A stretch of DNA of 64,000 nucleotides from CAVUPF01 sp963743285 (GTDB lineage: Bacteria; Actinomycetota; Thermoleophilia; Solirubrobacterales; 70-9): positions 1-64,000 of the forward strand of contig CAVUPF010000002.1 of assembly GCA_963743285.1 (NCBI GenBank), given 5' to 3'. Numbering within the stretch: the stretch's first letter is position 1; every line of letters begins with the position of its first letter. The notes under the pieces were generated by a model. The model saw nothing but the letters and a program-made list of their open reading frames with translations, made no database searches and was not told the origin of the DNA. Shown here piece after piece: positions 26,477 through 35,193 of the stretch. Made by a program: the position numbers and the translations under genes.

Positions 26477-28249
26477 TCAGCTCGGATCAGTTTGTGCTGC
26501 GGCAATCGCCCGGGCCGCGAGGACCAAGGTCAGGTGGCTGAACGCCTGCGGAAAGTTGCCAACCTGGCGCTTGTGCGCGACGTCGTACTCCTCGGCAAGC
26601 AGGCCGAGGTCATTGGTCAGGTCGAGTAAGTGCTCGAATAGCGTGCGTGCATCTTTGACTCGGCCATTCATCGCAAGAGCGCTGACGAGCCAGAAAGAGC
26701 AAGCGAGGAACTGACCCTCGTCGCCGGGTAGCCCATCGTCGGTTTCGGCGGTCGAGTAGCGAGAGACGAATCCGTCGCGGCCGAGCTCGCCGGAGACCGC
26801 GTCGATGGTGCCGGTGACCCGCTCGTCGGTTCCGGGAAGAAAGCCGACTAGCGGGATGTTGAGGACGCTGGCGTCGAGCTCCTTGGATCCGTAGTACTGA
26901 GTGAAGGTGCGGCGCTCTGGGTCATAGCCCTTCTCGCAGATCTCGGCGTGGATCTCGTCGCGAAGCTGCTTCCAGCGATCGATCGGTGCCTTCATCTCGA
27001 AGCGCTCGGCAACCCGGACTGCGCGGTCGAATACGACCCAGGCCATCACCTTCGAGTAGGTGTAATGGCGCTGGGGGCCGCGAGCCTCCCAGATCCCGTC
27101 GTCGGGCAGCCGCCAGATCGTCTCGACGTACTCGACTACGCCGCGCCAGCGAGGCCAGAGCCGCTCCTCGATTTTCCCGATCGCTTCCGCAGCAATTGCG
27201 AGCACGCTGATCACCTCGCCATATACGTCGAGCTGGAACTGCTCTGAGGCAGCGTTGCCCACCCGGACTGGCCGCGATCCCTCATAACCGGGAAGGTCCG
27301 GCAGCTCGAACTCGGTTAGCCGCCGCTCGCCGCCCACTCCGTACATGATCTGAATCGCGGACGGGTCGCCGGTGCCGACTCGAAGCAGGAAGTCACGGAA
27401 GGCGAGGGCCTCTTCGGTGTATCCGGCGGCGAGGAACGCCTCTAGCGCCAGCACGGAGTCACGCAGCCAGCAGTAGCGGTAGTCCCAGTTGCGCACGCCT
27501 CCGAGCTCCTCTGGCAGCGAGGTCGTCGGCGCCGCGATCAGCGCCCCCGTGTCCTCGACGGTCATCGCCTTGAGCGCGATCAGCGAGGTTATAACCTCAT
27601 CGCGGTAGGCGCCCTCGTATTGGCAGCGCCCGCTCCACTCCTTCCACGCCGTCTCGCTACGGGCGAGCGCAGACTCGGCGTCCTCGGCGATTGGCGCCTC
27701 CTTGTAGGACAGATGCCAGGTGAGGGTGAAATGCTCCCGCGCACCCTCGACCAGCTCGAACTCGGCACCGATCGCTCCGTCGACGGAGTTCAACGGAACT
27801 GCCGTGGTGAGGCGAAATGTGTCGGGGCCTGCGGTGGTGACCGCACCGTCTGGTGAAAGCTCAGTCCAAGGCCGAATTGTGCCGTAGTCGGGCCGCAGCG
27901 CCAGCTTCATCCGTATCGGCACCCGTCCTCCCAGCCCCTCGATGATCCGAATCACGCGCGGGGGCCCGTCGCCTCGCTGGGGCATAAAATCGATCAGGCG
28001 AACCCTGCCCTCCTCGACCTCGAACTCAGTCTCTAGCACAAGCGTCCCCGCCCGATAGCGGCGAGTGCCCAGGCGCTCTGCTCGGGCCGGCGCCAGCAGC
28101 CAGCATCCGTGTCGCTCCTCGCCGAGCAGTGCCGACAGGCAGGAGGCGGAATCGAAACGCGGCAGGCAGAGCCAGTCGATCGAGCCGTTGCGGCCGACGA
28201 GCGCGGCCGCCTGCATGTCCCCGATCAGGCCGTAGTCCTCAAGGAGCAT
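26477..28249 (-). CDS. GH15 glycosidase, trehalase/glucoamylase-like
   Basis: 590 residues, start at 28249 behind GGAGGAGG. An N-terminal beta domain (about 1-220, GSIDWLCLPRFDSASCL) leads into an alpha/alpha barrel. The acid Glu pair lies in VRNWDYRYCWLRDS and TAETDDGLPGDEGQFLACSFW. This fits the bacterial GH15 group that includes trehalases of actinobacteria. It is likely cytoplasmic, as no signal peptide is seen, and acts in trehalose or maltooligosaccharide breakdown. The amphi-Trp remnant lies just upstream. Confidence 0.88.
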   Translation of the reverse strand: MLLEDYGLIGDMQAAALVGRNGSIDWLCLPRFDSASCLSALLGEERHGCWLLAPARAERLGTRRYRAGTLVLETEFEVEEGRVRLIDFMPQRGDGPPRVIRIIEGLGGRVPIRMKLALRPDYGTIRPWTELSPDGAVTTAGPDTFRLTTAVPLNSVDGAIGAEFELVEGAREHFTLTWHLSYKEAPIAEDAESALARSETAWKEWSGRCQYEGAYRDEVITSLIALKAMTVEDTGALIAAPTTSLPEELGGVRNWDYRYCWLRDSVLALEAFLAAGYTEEALAFRDFLLRVGTGDPSAIQIMYGVGGERRLTEFELPDLPGYEGSRPVRVGNAASEQFQLDVYGEVISVLAIAAEAIGKIEERLWPRWRGVVEYVETIWRLPDDGIWEARGPQRHYTYSKVMAWVVFDRAVRVAERFEMKAPIDRWKQLRDEIHAEICEKGYDPERRTFTQYYGSKELDASVLNIPLVGFLPGTDERVTGTIDAVSGELGRDGFVSRYSTAETDDGLPGDEGQFLACSFWLVSALAMNGRVKDARTLFEHLLDLTNDLGLLAEEYDVAHKRQVGNFPQAFSHLTLVLAARAIAAAQTDPS

Positions 28250-28264
28250 GCTCTTCCTCCTCCG

Positions 28265-28440
28265 TGTCTCGCGTTCTCTTTCGGATCGAGCTCAGGCTCG
28301 ACCTTCATCTCTACCTCGGCAGGGATTTTCATCTCGAACTCCGAGCCACTCCGCTCGAACTTTGACCTCGTCCTCATCGCCCGCCAGGAGGTTTGGCCAG
28401 GCACTCGCAGTGGCGAACCCATCGCCATTGCGAGCCGACC
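28265..28440 (-). pseudogene. Degraded amphi-Trp domain gene
   Basis: On the minus strand, LLAGDEDEVK in one frame and KFERSGSEFEMKIPAEVEMK in the next join, by one extra A in an AAA run, into a match to LARQNDIDFERAGMKITV of the intact gene at 25570. The final Trp-ending strand is lost in a frame that runs into the GH15 start. An old second copy is likely. Confidence 0.5.
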
Positions 28441-28463
28441 ATTTTCTTCACCTTTAGGTCCCG

Positions 28464-28880
28464 CTATTCAGCCCACCGCGCGGTCAGCTGGTAGATGACC
28501 ACAACGTCGAGGATGATCATCAGGAACGCCCACAACGGCGCCGCCGGGAACCAGACGATCTGGGCGATCGCGTTGATGGAGACGAAGAAGACCGCCGCCC
28601 ACCGCGCCGAAGACACTCCCGACAGGAGCCCCAGCCCGGTGAGCCCGAGGATGACGCCGAGGATCAACTGCACCCAACCCCAAGTGGTCACGTCGGCGAC
28701 GATCACCCCGTGTCCGCCGACGATGACTATTTCGTTGTTGAGGATCGCCGCCAGCCCATAGAGGGCGTCAAGGAACCCGATGATCAACAGGACAACTGCG
28801 GCGAAGGCAGTCCAACCGGTGGGCTGCCGCTCTTCTCGCAGCGGAGCCTGCGGGGTCGAAGCTGGATCGACAGTGCTCAT
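28464..28880 (-). CDS. DUF7144-type four-helix membrane protein
   Basis: About 138 residues from the ATG at 28880. Four membrane helices are clear: TAFAAVVLLIIGFLDALYGL, GWVQLILGVILGLTGLGLL, WAAVFFVSINAIAQIVW, and WAFLMIILDVVVIYQLT. The pattern, with TTWGWVQL between helices, fits the DUF7144/vitamin K epoxide-like small membrane protein family of Actinobacteria. The function is unknown. Confidence 0.75.
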   Translation of the reverse strand: MSTVDPASTPQAPLREERQPTGWTAFAAVVLLIIGFLDALYGLAAILNNEIVIVGGHGVIVADVTTWGWVQLILGVILGLTGLGLLSGVSSARWAAVFFVSINAIAQIVWFPAAPLWAFLMIILDVVVIYQLTARWAE

Positions 28881-29020
28881 CTCAACCTCCCCAATGAGGC
28901 GCAACGGCCTCGATTTCGCGCCCGTCATGTCGATGCCGAGACTGGGCGGCTATCTCGCGCTAGTGTTTCACCGCACATGCGCAAAAGCAAGGGGCTTCGC
29001 GCCACGGCAGCAACTCCGAC

Positions 29021-30634
29021 TCAGGTAGGTGCCATGCCGTGGTCAGCTCCACGCTCGAGCTGATCGAAACGTCGGATCGGCAGGTTTCGCGTCGCGAAGA
29101 GGGCTGCCAGAACCAACCCCGCCGCTAAGAGAAACGCGGTCTTTAGCGCCCTGAGCTGAGCGTCTTCGTAATCTCCGACCAGCTCTTGGACGGTGGCCGG
29201 CTTCACCCCTGCTCGCTGTGCCGAGGCCTCTACTTGACTCGCTGCGACAAAACTGACGCTGGTGCCCAGCCTCACCTGTACCTGTTCCTTGACCGCGGTC
29301 TCCACCTTCGGATTCGCTACGACGTTCGCCGAAAACGCCGAAATCAGGCCGGTGATTACCACCGCGCCGAGGAACGCGGTGCCGAGCGAGGAGCCGAGCT
29401 GCTGGGCCGTGTTTTGCAGCCCGCCTGCCTCGCTGCGATCCTCCTCCCCTACCGACGATTGCACGACGTTGCCGAGCTGGGAGACGATCAGGCCCATCCC
29501 GACGCCCAGCACTCCCATCGCGATCAGGAAGGAGGTGTTGTCGAGCTCCGGCTCGATCGTGTCGAGCAGCAGCAGCGTCGCAACCAGCACGATCAGGAGG
29601 CCGGCGCGGACGATCGTCCGCGCCGGCAGGCGTTTCGCCAGCGCCGATCCGCCGAGTGCGCTGATGAAGAGTCCCACCGAGGCGGGCAGCATCCGCACCC
29701 CCGTTTCCAACGCGTCGAGGCCCTGAACTACCTGAAGGAACAGCGGCACGGTGAAGAAGATCCCCATCAGGATCAAGTTCTGCGAGACCAGCATCACCAG
29801 CCCCGCCCGCAGACGCGGGAGCGCGAGCAATCGCAGGTGCACCAGTGGTTCCCGGCCGTTCGCCTCGCGGCGCAGCTCCCACCAGCGGAAGGCGAAAAGG
29901 ACGACCCCGCCGGCGGCGATGACGAACGGGGTAAGCGAAAAGCCGAATGGCTCGACCGGGGAGCTGCGCGGCTGTAACCAGCCCCAGTTGCTCGCCTCAA
30001 GCACACCGAGGACGACCAGCCCGAGACCAAGCGCCGAGAGAATACTTCCGACCCAGTCGAGCCCCTGCCGCGCGCGCTCGACTTTTGCCTCGTCGAGCAG
30101 ACGCAGGCCTGCGAAAATGCCGGCTGCAACTACGACCTCGCCCGCAAAGACGACCCGCCAGCTGAGCTCGGTCGTCGCCCAGCCCCCCAAGATCGGGCCG
30201 ACGGCAATCCCGGCGCCAGCGACCCCGCCGAGGACTCCGTAGGCGAGGGCACGGTCCTGGCCGCGGAAGTTGGCGGCGACGAGCGCGACCATCGCCGGCA
30301 GCACCAGGGCGGCGCCGATCCCCTCCAACACTGACCAGCCGAGGGTGAGGACGGTGACGTTCCAGGAGACAGCGGTAAGCGCCGAGCCCGCCGCGTAGAT
30401 ACAGAGGCCGATCGCAAATGCCCGACGGCGCCCCAGCAGATCGCCGAGCTTGCCTCCGGTAAGCATCAGCCCGGCCATCACCAGCGCGTAGAGCGCAATC
30501 ACCGCCTGGATCGTGGTAACGGTGGTATGGAAGTCGGCGACCAGCTGTGAGATCGCAACGTTCATCACCGCTTGGTCGAGGACCATCAGGAACTGCGCGG
30601 CGCCGAGGACGGCGAGGACGCCCCACTTGGCCAT
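29021..30634 (-). CDS. DHA2-type MFS transporter (EmrB/QacA-like)
   Basis: 537 residues with about 14 hydrophobic helices, typical of the DHA2 drug/proton antiporters. Marks include FLMVLDQAVMNVAISQLV at the start, GGKLGDLLGRRRAFAIG (motif A) and GPILGGWATTELSWRVVF (motif C region). A longer extracellular loop near residues 440-490 fits the subgroup. The start at 30634 has a GGAG ribosome binding site. It is probably a drug or metabolite exporter. Confidence 0.88.
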   Translation of the reverse strand: MAKWGVLAVLGAAQFLMVLDQAVMNVAISQLVADFHTTVTTIQAVIALYALVMAGLMLTGGKLGDLLGRRRAFAIGLCIYAAGSALTAVSWNVTVLTLGWSVLEGIGAALVLPAMVALVAANFRGQDRALAYGVLGGVAGAGIAVGPILGGWATTELSWRVVFAGEVVVAAGIFAGLRLLDEAKVERARQGLDWVGSILSALGLGLVVLGVLEASNWGWLQPRSSPVEPFGFSLTPFVIAAGGVVLFAFRWWELRREANGREPLVHLRLLALPRLRAGLVMLVSQNLILMGIFFTVPLFLQVVQGLDALETGVRMLPASVGLFISALGGSALAKRLPARTIVRAGLLIVLVATLLLLDTIEPELDNTSFLIAMGVLGVGMGLIVSQLGNVVQSSVGEEDRSEAGGLQNTAQQLGSSLGTAFLGAVVITGLISAFSANVVANPKVETAVKEQVQVRLGTSVSFVAASQVEASAQRAGVKPATVQELVGDYEDAQLRALKTAFLLAAGLVLAALFATRNLPIRRFDQLERGADHGMAPT

Positions 30635-30675
30635 TGCTCTATCTCCGGGTGACCGTTGTGTCTACCCGGTCTGGC

Positions 30676-31065
30676 CTAAGCCAGCAGTTTGTCCTTCGCC
30701 TGCTGGAACTCCTCATCGCTGAGGGCGCCTTTTTCACGCAGTTCGTTGAGCTTGTGGAGTTCGTCGGCGGGAGTGGTGTGAGCCTCCTTGCGGACGTAGT
30801 CGTCGAAGTGCTTTTTCGCATCGGCCTGGGCTTTGATCGTCCGGTCCCGCATCCCAGAGCCCCGCGCGATCAGATAGATGAGCGCGGCCAGGAAAGGGAT
30901 AAAGACGAGGAAGAGGATCCAGATCGCCTTGGCCCAGCCCGACATCTCGTGATCTCGGAAGAGGTCGGTGATGATCGTGAGCAGGATCCAGATCCAGATC
31001 ACGAAGAGGAAAACCTCGACGACGAGCAGAAGAAGATCGCCGAAGCTGATATCTGCAAGGACCAT
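30676..31065 (-). CDS. PLDc_N and SHOCT domain membrane protein
   Basis: 129 residues behind a strong AAGGAGG site. Two helices, with WIWILLTIITDLFRDHEMSGWAK and WILFLVFIPFLAALIYLIARG, match the PLDc_N two-helix anchor. The C-terminus, ADELHKLNELREKGALSDEEFQQAKDKLL, is a SHOCT motif. It is probably a membrane-tethered adaptor. Confidence 0.85.
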   Translation of the reverse strand: MVLADISFGDLLLLVVEVFLFVIWIWILLTIITDLFRDHEMSGWAKAIWILFLVFIPFLAALIYLIARGSGMRDRTIKAQADAKKHFDDYVRKEAHTTPADELHKLNELREKGALSDEEFQQAKDKLLA

Positions 31066-31182
31066 TCGAATCGCCCTCCTTGGGTTTGGCCGAGACTGTT
31101 TGGCCGTTAACTCTGGCCGTCGAGCAGCCTAAACCCGCGGAGGGCCTTCGGCAAGACCCCAAGTTAGGCGAGGCGGATCGCG

Positions 31183-31680
31183 TCAGTGGTGGACGAATAC
31201 CTTGAGGAGAATTACGACGACGGCGAAGATGGCAGCCGCCGACACCGACGCTACGGCCTGCACTGGCGTCGCCCGGACCTTGAAGCATGCATAGAGGACT
31301 CCGACCATCAGCTCGGTGAGCGCCGCGACCAAGGCAATCGTGATCGCGGCTTGGCCCGAGATAAGCCCCAGTGCCCCGAGGAGTAAGAACAAGGCAGGTA
31401 ATAGCTGGGCACTGACCATCGGCCACTCCTGGCGGAGCTCGCGCCGGACGGCAACAGCGCTCGGCGGCTCCCCTTCGATCCAGGTTCCGATTACCCGCGC
31501 ATAGACGTGCGCCAGATAGAAGACCAGCGCCGTCACACATACATAGATCTCAACCAGCCCCGCCTGGCCGGGGTAATCAGCGCTCGCGGCGGAAATGATC
31601 GAGGAGCCGAGGATCAACCCGTATATCGCGCCAGCGACGTTGCGAGGAGATTCGTGCGGAAAGAGTCTCGGTCGCGCCAC
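31183..31680 (-). CDS. Small integral membrane protein
   Basis: 165 residues with a GTG start at 31680. About four helices are visible (about 15-33, 40-62, 92-115, 118-165), with a conserved-looking loop ARVIGTWIEGEPPSAVAVRRELRQEWPMVSAQLLP. No family was recognised. A short hydrophobic tail ends in HH. Confidence 0.55.
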   Translation of the reverse strand: MARPRLFPHESPRNVAGAIYGLILGSSIISAASADYPGQAGLVEIYVCVTALVFYLAHVYARVIGTWIEGEPPSAVAVRRELRQEWPMVSAQLLPALFLLLGALGLISGQAAITIALVAALTELMVGVLYACFKVRATPVQAVASVSAAAIFAVVVILLKVFVHH

Positions 31681-31733
31681 GCTGGAAATATCCCGCGTCC
31701 GCTGTCTTAGGGGCGTTGACCTCGATCGTGCCG

Positions 31734-32186
31734 CTATGGATCAACGCCCGTATCCGCCCTGATCCGGCGCCTGGGCGCGGCGGTTTGCAGTGGCGGCGCG
31801 GCGGCTTGAAGCGGCCCCACTTCGCGTCGGTTGTTGTGTGTAGTTGATCTTCTCTGAGTACCGCCGCAGGCGCAGCAGCGCTCCGGCACGTGCACGATCA
31901 CCTGGTCGGGGCGCTTGACCTTTTGCAGATGGTGCCCCGGATGACCGGGCTGCCCACCGGGCTTTCGGCCCGAGGGGCGGCGCAGGCTCTTGGGAGCGGG
32001 CTTCTCATAGCCGTCTGAGGAGGGCGGCTTGGAGGAGTTGCGGGAGTTCTGGCCGAGGCGTCCCCGCAGCTCGGCGACCTCGGCTCGCAGCTCCTCGATC
32101 AGCGCTGCCTGGGAGACGACAAGGGCCTCGAGCTCCTCATAGGACGGGCGCCGGCCCAAGTCCCGGGATAGGCTGCGGCCCCTCAA
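31734..32186 (-). pseudogene. IS66-family transposase N-terminal remnant
   Basis: The N-terminal coiled coil and linker of an IS66 TnpC are present: ALIEELRAEVAELRGRLGQN, SRNSSKPPSSDGYEKP and RKPGGQPGHPGH, then the zinc-like part ERCCACGG. After CGG, the frame turns into unrelated sequence and the whole catalytic DDE domain is missing. The start is TTG. It marks an old insertion about 235 bases upstream of tRNA-Val. Confidence 0.82.
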
Positions 32187-32420
32187 CAGCCGATCGGGCT
32201 ACGGCTCACCAAGCCGGCAATAGGTCTTCCACGGCCCTTCTGAGCCGTAACCCTACCGCCAGTGCTTGCTCCTGCAGTGGAGAACCAAATCGTTCGGCCG
32301 GTGGAACCGTGCCGAATGGGCAGGGAAGGGCAAGGAGCGCAGTTTCGCCGCTACCCTTGGCAGATCAGCCGCTCCGACCAGGGGCGCTAAACCCCGTCAC
32401 AGAGCCAAAATCTTGCCCCC

Positions 32421-32493
32421 GGGCGGTTAGCTCAGTTGGCAGAGCGCCTGCCTTACAAGCAGGAGGTCGCTGGTTCGAGCCCAGCACCGCCCA
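32421..32493 (+). tRNA. tRNA-Val (TAC)
   Basis: A complete 73-base cloverleaf. Acceptor GGGCGGT pairs with ACCGCCC, the D arm is GCTCAGTTGGCAGAGC, the anticodon loop CTTACAA gives TAC, and the T arm is CGCTGGTTCGAGCCCAGC with discriminator A. CCA is not encoded. Its 3' end is followed by a truncated Fic gene and toxin genes, so it may be an integration site. Confidence 0.95.
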
Positions 32494-32551
32494 TCACCGG
32501 AATCCCTGTCGCAGGTGACTGTTCAGGTCCGGCAGGTGAGCACCGCTGACA

Positions 32552-33277
32552 GTGCCCCGCCTTCTGGAGTTTCACCGCAAGATGTTGGCTCACACGGATG
32601 GCCGAGGCGGCTATCTGAAGCAGGAGGACAACCAGATCGCCGACCGCGATGCGGAAGGCAGGACCCGGATCATCTTCAGGCCACCGCCCTGGCAGGAGAC
32701 CGAGGGACTCCTTGCTGGGCTTTGTTCAAGCTATGCCTACGGGCTCGAGCACGAGGTGGCCCATCCCCTGATTCTGCTCTCGGATTTCGTCCTCGACCTC
32801 CTGGCGATCCATCCGGTTTTAGATGGCAATGGTCGGATGTCTCGGCTGGCGACAATGCATGAACTGCTCAGACTGGATTACGGAGTCGCGCGCTACGTGA
32901 GTGTCGAGCAGCGGATCTATGAGTCCACGAACGCCTACTACGATGCCTTGCAAGCATCCCAGCGAAACTGGCATCAGGGCAAGCACGACATCTGGCCCTT
33001 CACGGAGTATCTGCTGACCGTGCTCGCCGAGTCCTACGACGACTTCGAGCAGCGCGTCGCGGTCGGCCGGGGCTCGGAGACCGGAACAAAGCAGGAGCGA
33101 ATTCGCAGCTGGGTGCTTCATGAGGCACCCGAGAACTTCAAGATCAGTGATGTCCGGCGCGCCATCTCAGGGGTCAGCGACCCGACGATCCGCCTCATCC
33201 TGAGACGGCTGCGAAACGAAGGGCTGCTTGAGGCGTCCAGTTCCGGGCCCAGCTCAACCTGGCATCGAGTCAACTAG
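32552..33277 (+). CDS. Fic-family protein, N-terminally truncated
   Basis: 241 residues. The catalytic loop is HPVLDGNGRMSRL (about residues 92-104; the family consensus is HPFxxGNGR), preceded by the flap-like DNQIADRDAEGRTRIIFRPP. A C-terminal winged helix (about 185-240) is also present. Full-length members of this type are about 100 residues longer, so the N-terminus, including any inhibitory helix, is missing. It starts just after tRNA-Val, which suggests a recombination junction. It should transfer AMP or another nucleotide if active. Confidence 0.82.
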   Translation: MPRLLEFHRKMLAHTDGRGGYLKQEDNQIADRDAEGRTRIIFRPPPWQETEGLLAGLCSSYAYGLEHEVAHPLILLSDFVLDLLAIHPVLDGNGRMSRLATMHELLRLDYGVARYVSVEQRIYESTNAYYDALQASQRNWHQGKHDIWPFTEYLLTVLAESYDDFEQRVAVGRGSETGTKQERIRSWVLHEAPENFKISDVRRAISGVSDPTIRLILRRLRNEGLLEASSSGPSSTWHRVN

Positions 33278-33342
33278 AAACTTCCAAGCAGCCGGTGGTC
33301 CCGTGCGCGATGCCCATCAGCAACGCGACGTCCGGACCCATC

Positions 33343-33368
33343 GGGCAGGGATCGCCATCTCCCTGCCC
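33343..33368 (+). terminator. Hairpin downstream of fic
   Basis: A perfect 9-base stem (GGGCAGGGA/TCCCTGCCC) with an 8-base loop lies 65 bases after the fic stop. No U-tract follows. Confidence 0.45.
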
Positions 33369-33512
33369 AATCGCCCCTGATGCCGTGGGGCGAATTCCCC
33401 ACTACACCGCGCTTGGCGCGCTCCTCTGTTCGCCTGCTCGTCTCACGGACGTCAATCAGCGCTGTGGCCTCAGCAGCGACGACGGGTGGTGCGATCAGAC
33501 TCCCGGAAAGCA

Positions 33513-33534
33513 ATGTGGCGTACACTTGCCACAT
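33513..33534 (+). promoter_or_regulatory. Palindromic operator over the tacA start
   Basis: ATGTGGC and GCCACAT form a perfect 7-base inverted repeat with an 8-base spacer, and the right arm overlaps the ATG of the antitoxin gene. This is the expected location for antitoxin autoregulation. Confidence 0.6.
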
Positions 33535-33796
33535 GGCAACCAAGGTTGCACGGATCCACCTGCGGATCGCCGCCGAGGACAAGGCGCTGTTCGAGCGGGC
33601 CAGCTTGCAGCGCGAGGAGTCGATGACCGAGTTCTTGGTCGAGAGCGGGCGCGAGCGGGCGGAGCGGCTCCTAGCCGACCGCACGCACTTCATTCTGGAT
33701 GATGCCGATTGGCGGGCCTTCACCGAGGCGCTCGATCGACCCGCCGAGGTGCGTCCAGAGCTGGCCAGATTGTTCGCTCGCCCCCGCCCCGAGTAG
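33533..33796 (+). CDS. tacA: TacA-type (DUF1778) antitoxin
   Basis: 87 residues. The N-terminal ribbon-helix-helix is ARIHLRIAAEDKALFERASLQREESMTEFLVESG, followed by the DUF1778-type C-terminus LADRTHFILDDADWRAFTEALDRP and ELARLFARPRP that wraps the acetyltransferase toxin. The start lies in a palindrome, and the stop is 9 bases before the toxin's GTG start. It neutralises TacT and represses the operon. Confidence 0.87.
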   Translation: MATKVARIHLRIAAEDKALFERASLQREESMTEFLVESGRERAERLLADRTHFILDDADWRAFTEALDRPAEVRPELARLFARPRPE

Positions 33797-33805
33797 GCAG
33801 GGTCG

Positions 33806-34321
33806 GTGCCGCGCTTCGGCGACCCCGAACTACTGGGACCAGATCACTCCTTGGAGGCATTCGATTCCGGAGTCGGCTCGCTGAGCATGTGGCTGTGCGA
33901 GCACGCCCGCGGCGCCGCCACGGCGGGATCGGCGCGCACTTACGTCCTCGAGGACGCAGAGCAGGGTCGGGTGGTCGGCTACCACGCTCTCTGCGCCGCT
34001 TCGGTCAGCCCTCGTGAGGCGAGCGCCCGGGTGAGACGGGGAATGCCTCGCCACTCGATCCCGGCCGTCCTTTTGGCTCGGCTGGCCGTCGATCGCAGCG
34101 TGCAGGAACGCGGGCTCGGAGCGTTCCTGTTGCGAGACGCGATAGTGCGCTCGCTGGCGGTTGCGGCGCAGGTTGGGGTTCGCGTGATGCTGGTGCATGC
34201 GCTGAACGAGGGTGCCCGGGGCTTCTACCTGCACCATGGATTCGAACCCTCTCCCGCCGACCCGCTGAACCTGCAACTGATCGTGAAGGACATGCAGGCA
34301 TCGCTGCGGCGGGGCGACTAA
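33806..34321 (+). CDS. tacT: TacT-type GNAT acetyltransferase toxin
   Basis: 171 residues. It resembles TacT, which acetylates the amino acid on charged tRNA and stops translation. Marks are LGPDHSLEAFDSGVGSLSMWL at the start, the CoA-binding IPAVLLARLAVDRSVQERGLG (about residues 86-106), and the C-terminal MLVHALNEGARGFYLHHGFEPS. The catalytic Tyr is likely FYLHHGF. It forms an operon with tacA. Confidence 0.88.
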   Translation: MPRFGDPELLGPDHSLEAFDSGVGSLSMWLCEHARGAATAGSARTYVLEDAEQGRVVGYHALCAASVSPREASARVRRGMPRHSIPAVLLARLAVDRSVQERGLGAFLLRDAIVRSLAVAAQVGVRVMLVHALNEGARGFYLHHGFEPSPADPLNLQLIVKDMQASLRRGD

Positions 34322-34404
34322 CTCCGAAGTTCCTTGTTCAAAGAGAGCACTGCTGGGGCAATCTTGGGGGGAAAACAGGGCACCCACCGCCTAAGCTGCA
34401 CCCC

Positions 34405-34710
34405 TTGAGCAAGGATGAACCAGGCGAGAAGCTCGTTCGGGCCCGAGGCACGATCCGCTACGCCTTCAAGCGCCTGAGCGACATCGAGTTCGAGCGGCTC
34501 TGTTACCGGCTGATCCGACTGGAGCACCCCGAGGTCGAGAAGCCAGCCGATGTCCGGGATGGCGGCGTTGACGCGCTGTCGTCGAACCGGGGCGGGGCCA
34601 TGGGCGTAGCTGACAAGCGAAGCGCCGCTCCGACCGCATCAATTGGAACCGATGTAAGAAGTCGTTTCAGTATGCGATAGAGAACTACGCGCCGGGGCGC
34701 TACTCGAAGG
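34405..34710 (+). pseudogene. PD-(D/E)XK nuclease remnant
   Basis: An N-terminal fragment resembles Mrr-like restriction nucleases: SDIEFERLCYRLIRLEHP and DVRDGGVDALS, with the nuclease Asp in DGGVDAL. After about 34610 the matching part, DRINWNRCKKSFQYAIENYAPGRYSKV, continues only in another frame, so the gene is broken and then truncated. No methyltransferase partner is nearby. Confidence 0.5.
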
Positions 34711-35193
34711 TCGGCACTTGCGCGAAATTGGTACCCAAATTAGTACCTGCCGCCTCATGCGGCTCTCGACCAAAACGAAACCTTGAAGCGGGGGCGGAAT
34801 CTACACACTTATCCGCTCCTAGATTGGCCGTAGTGGAATCAATCGCGCTTTCACGTATTGAGGCACCCTGACCAGCTGCAGAACAGCATTTATTCGAGGC
34901 GACTGGCAGCCGATCGTCGCGGGTTTCGAGTTGGACGAAGGCGCAAAACGTGGCGATGGAGAACTGTCGTCGTGTCGGACCACGTGCCTCTGGCCGCGTC
35001 ACGGACGCTTCGCAAATCGCCCGATGGGAAAGCGCTCGGCTACCTCGCACGCTGCTCCTCGTCGCGCGAAGCGGGGAAGCTGTCGACCGGGGTAACGATG
35101 CGCGCCCTGCCGGGCAAAGCGAGTGTCCTGATAGCCGATCCTCTAACGAGGTATGGGTCGGCCTGACGGACCGACGGGCTAGGCTTAGCGGTC
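34711..35193. other. Accessory spacer, no intact gene
   Basis: About 480 bases with open frames on the plus strand that have no recognised family. The first part has two near-copies of a short AAATT(G/A)GTACC word at 34724 and 34736. The whole stretch is probably decayed accessory DNA. Confidence 0.35.
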
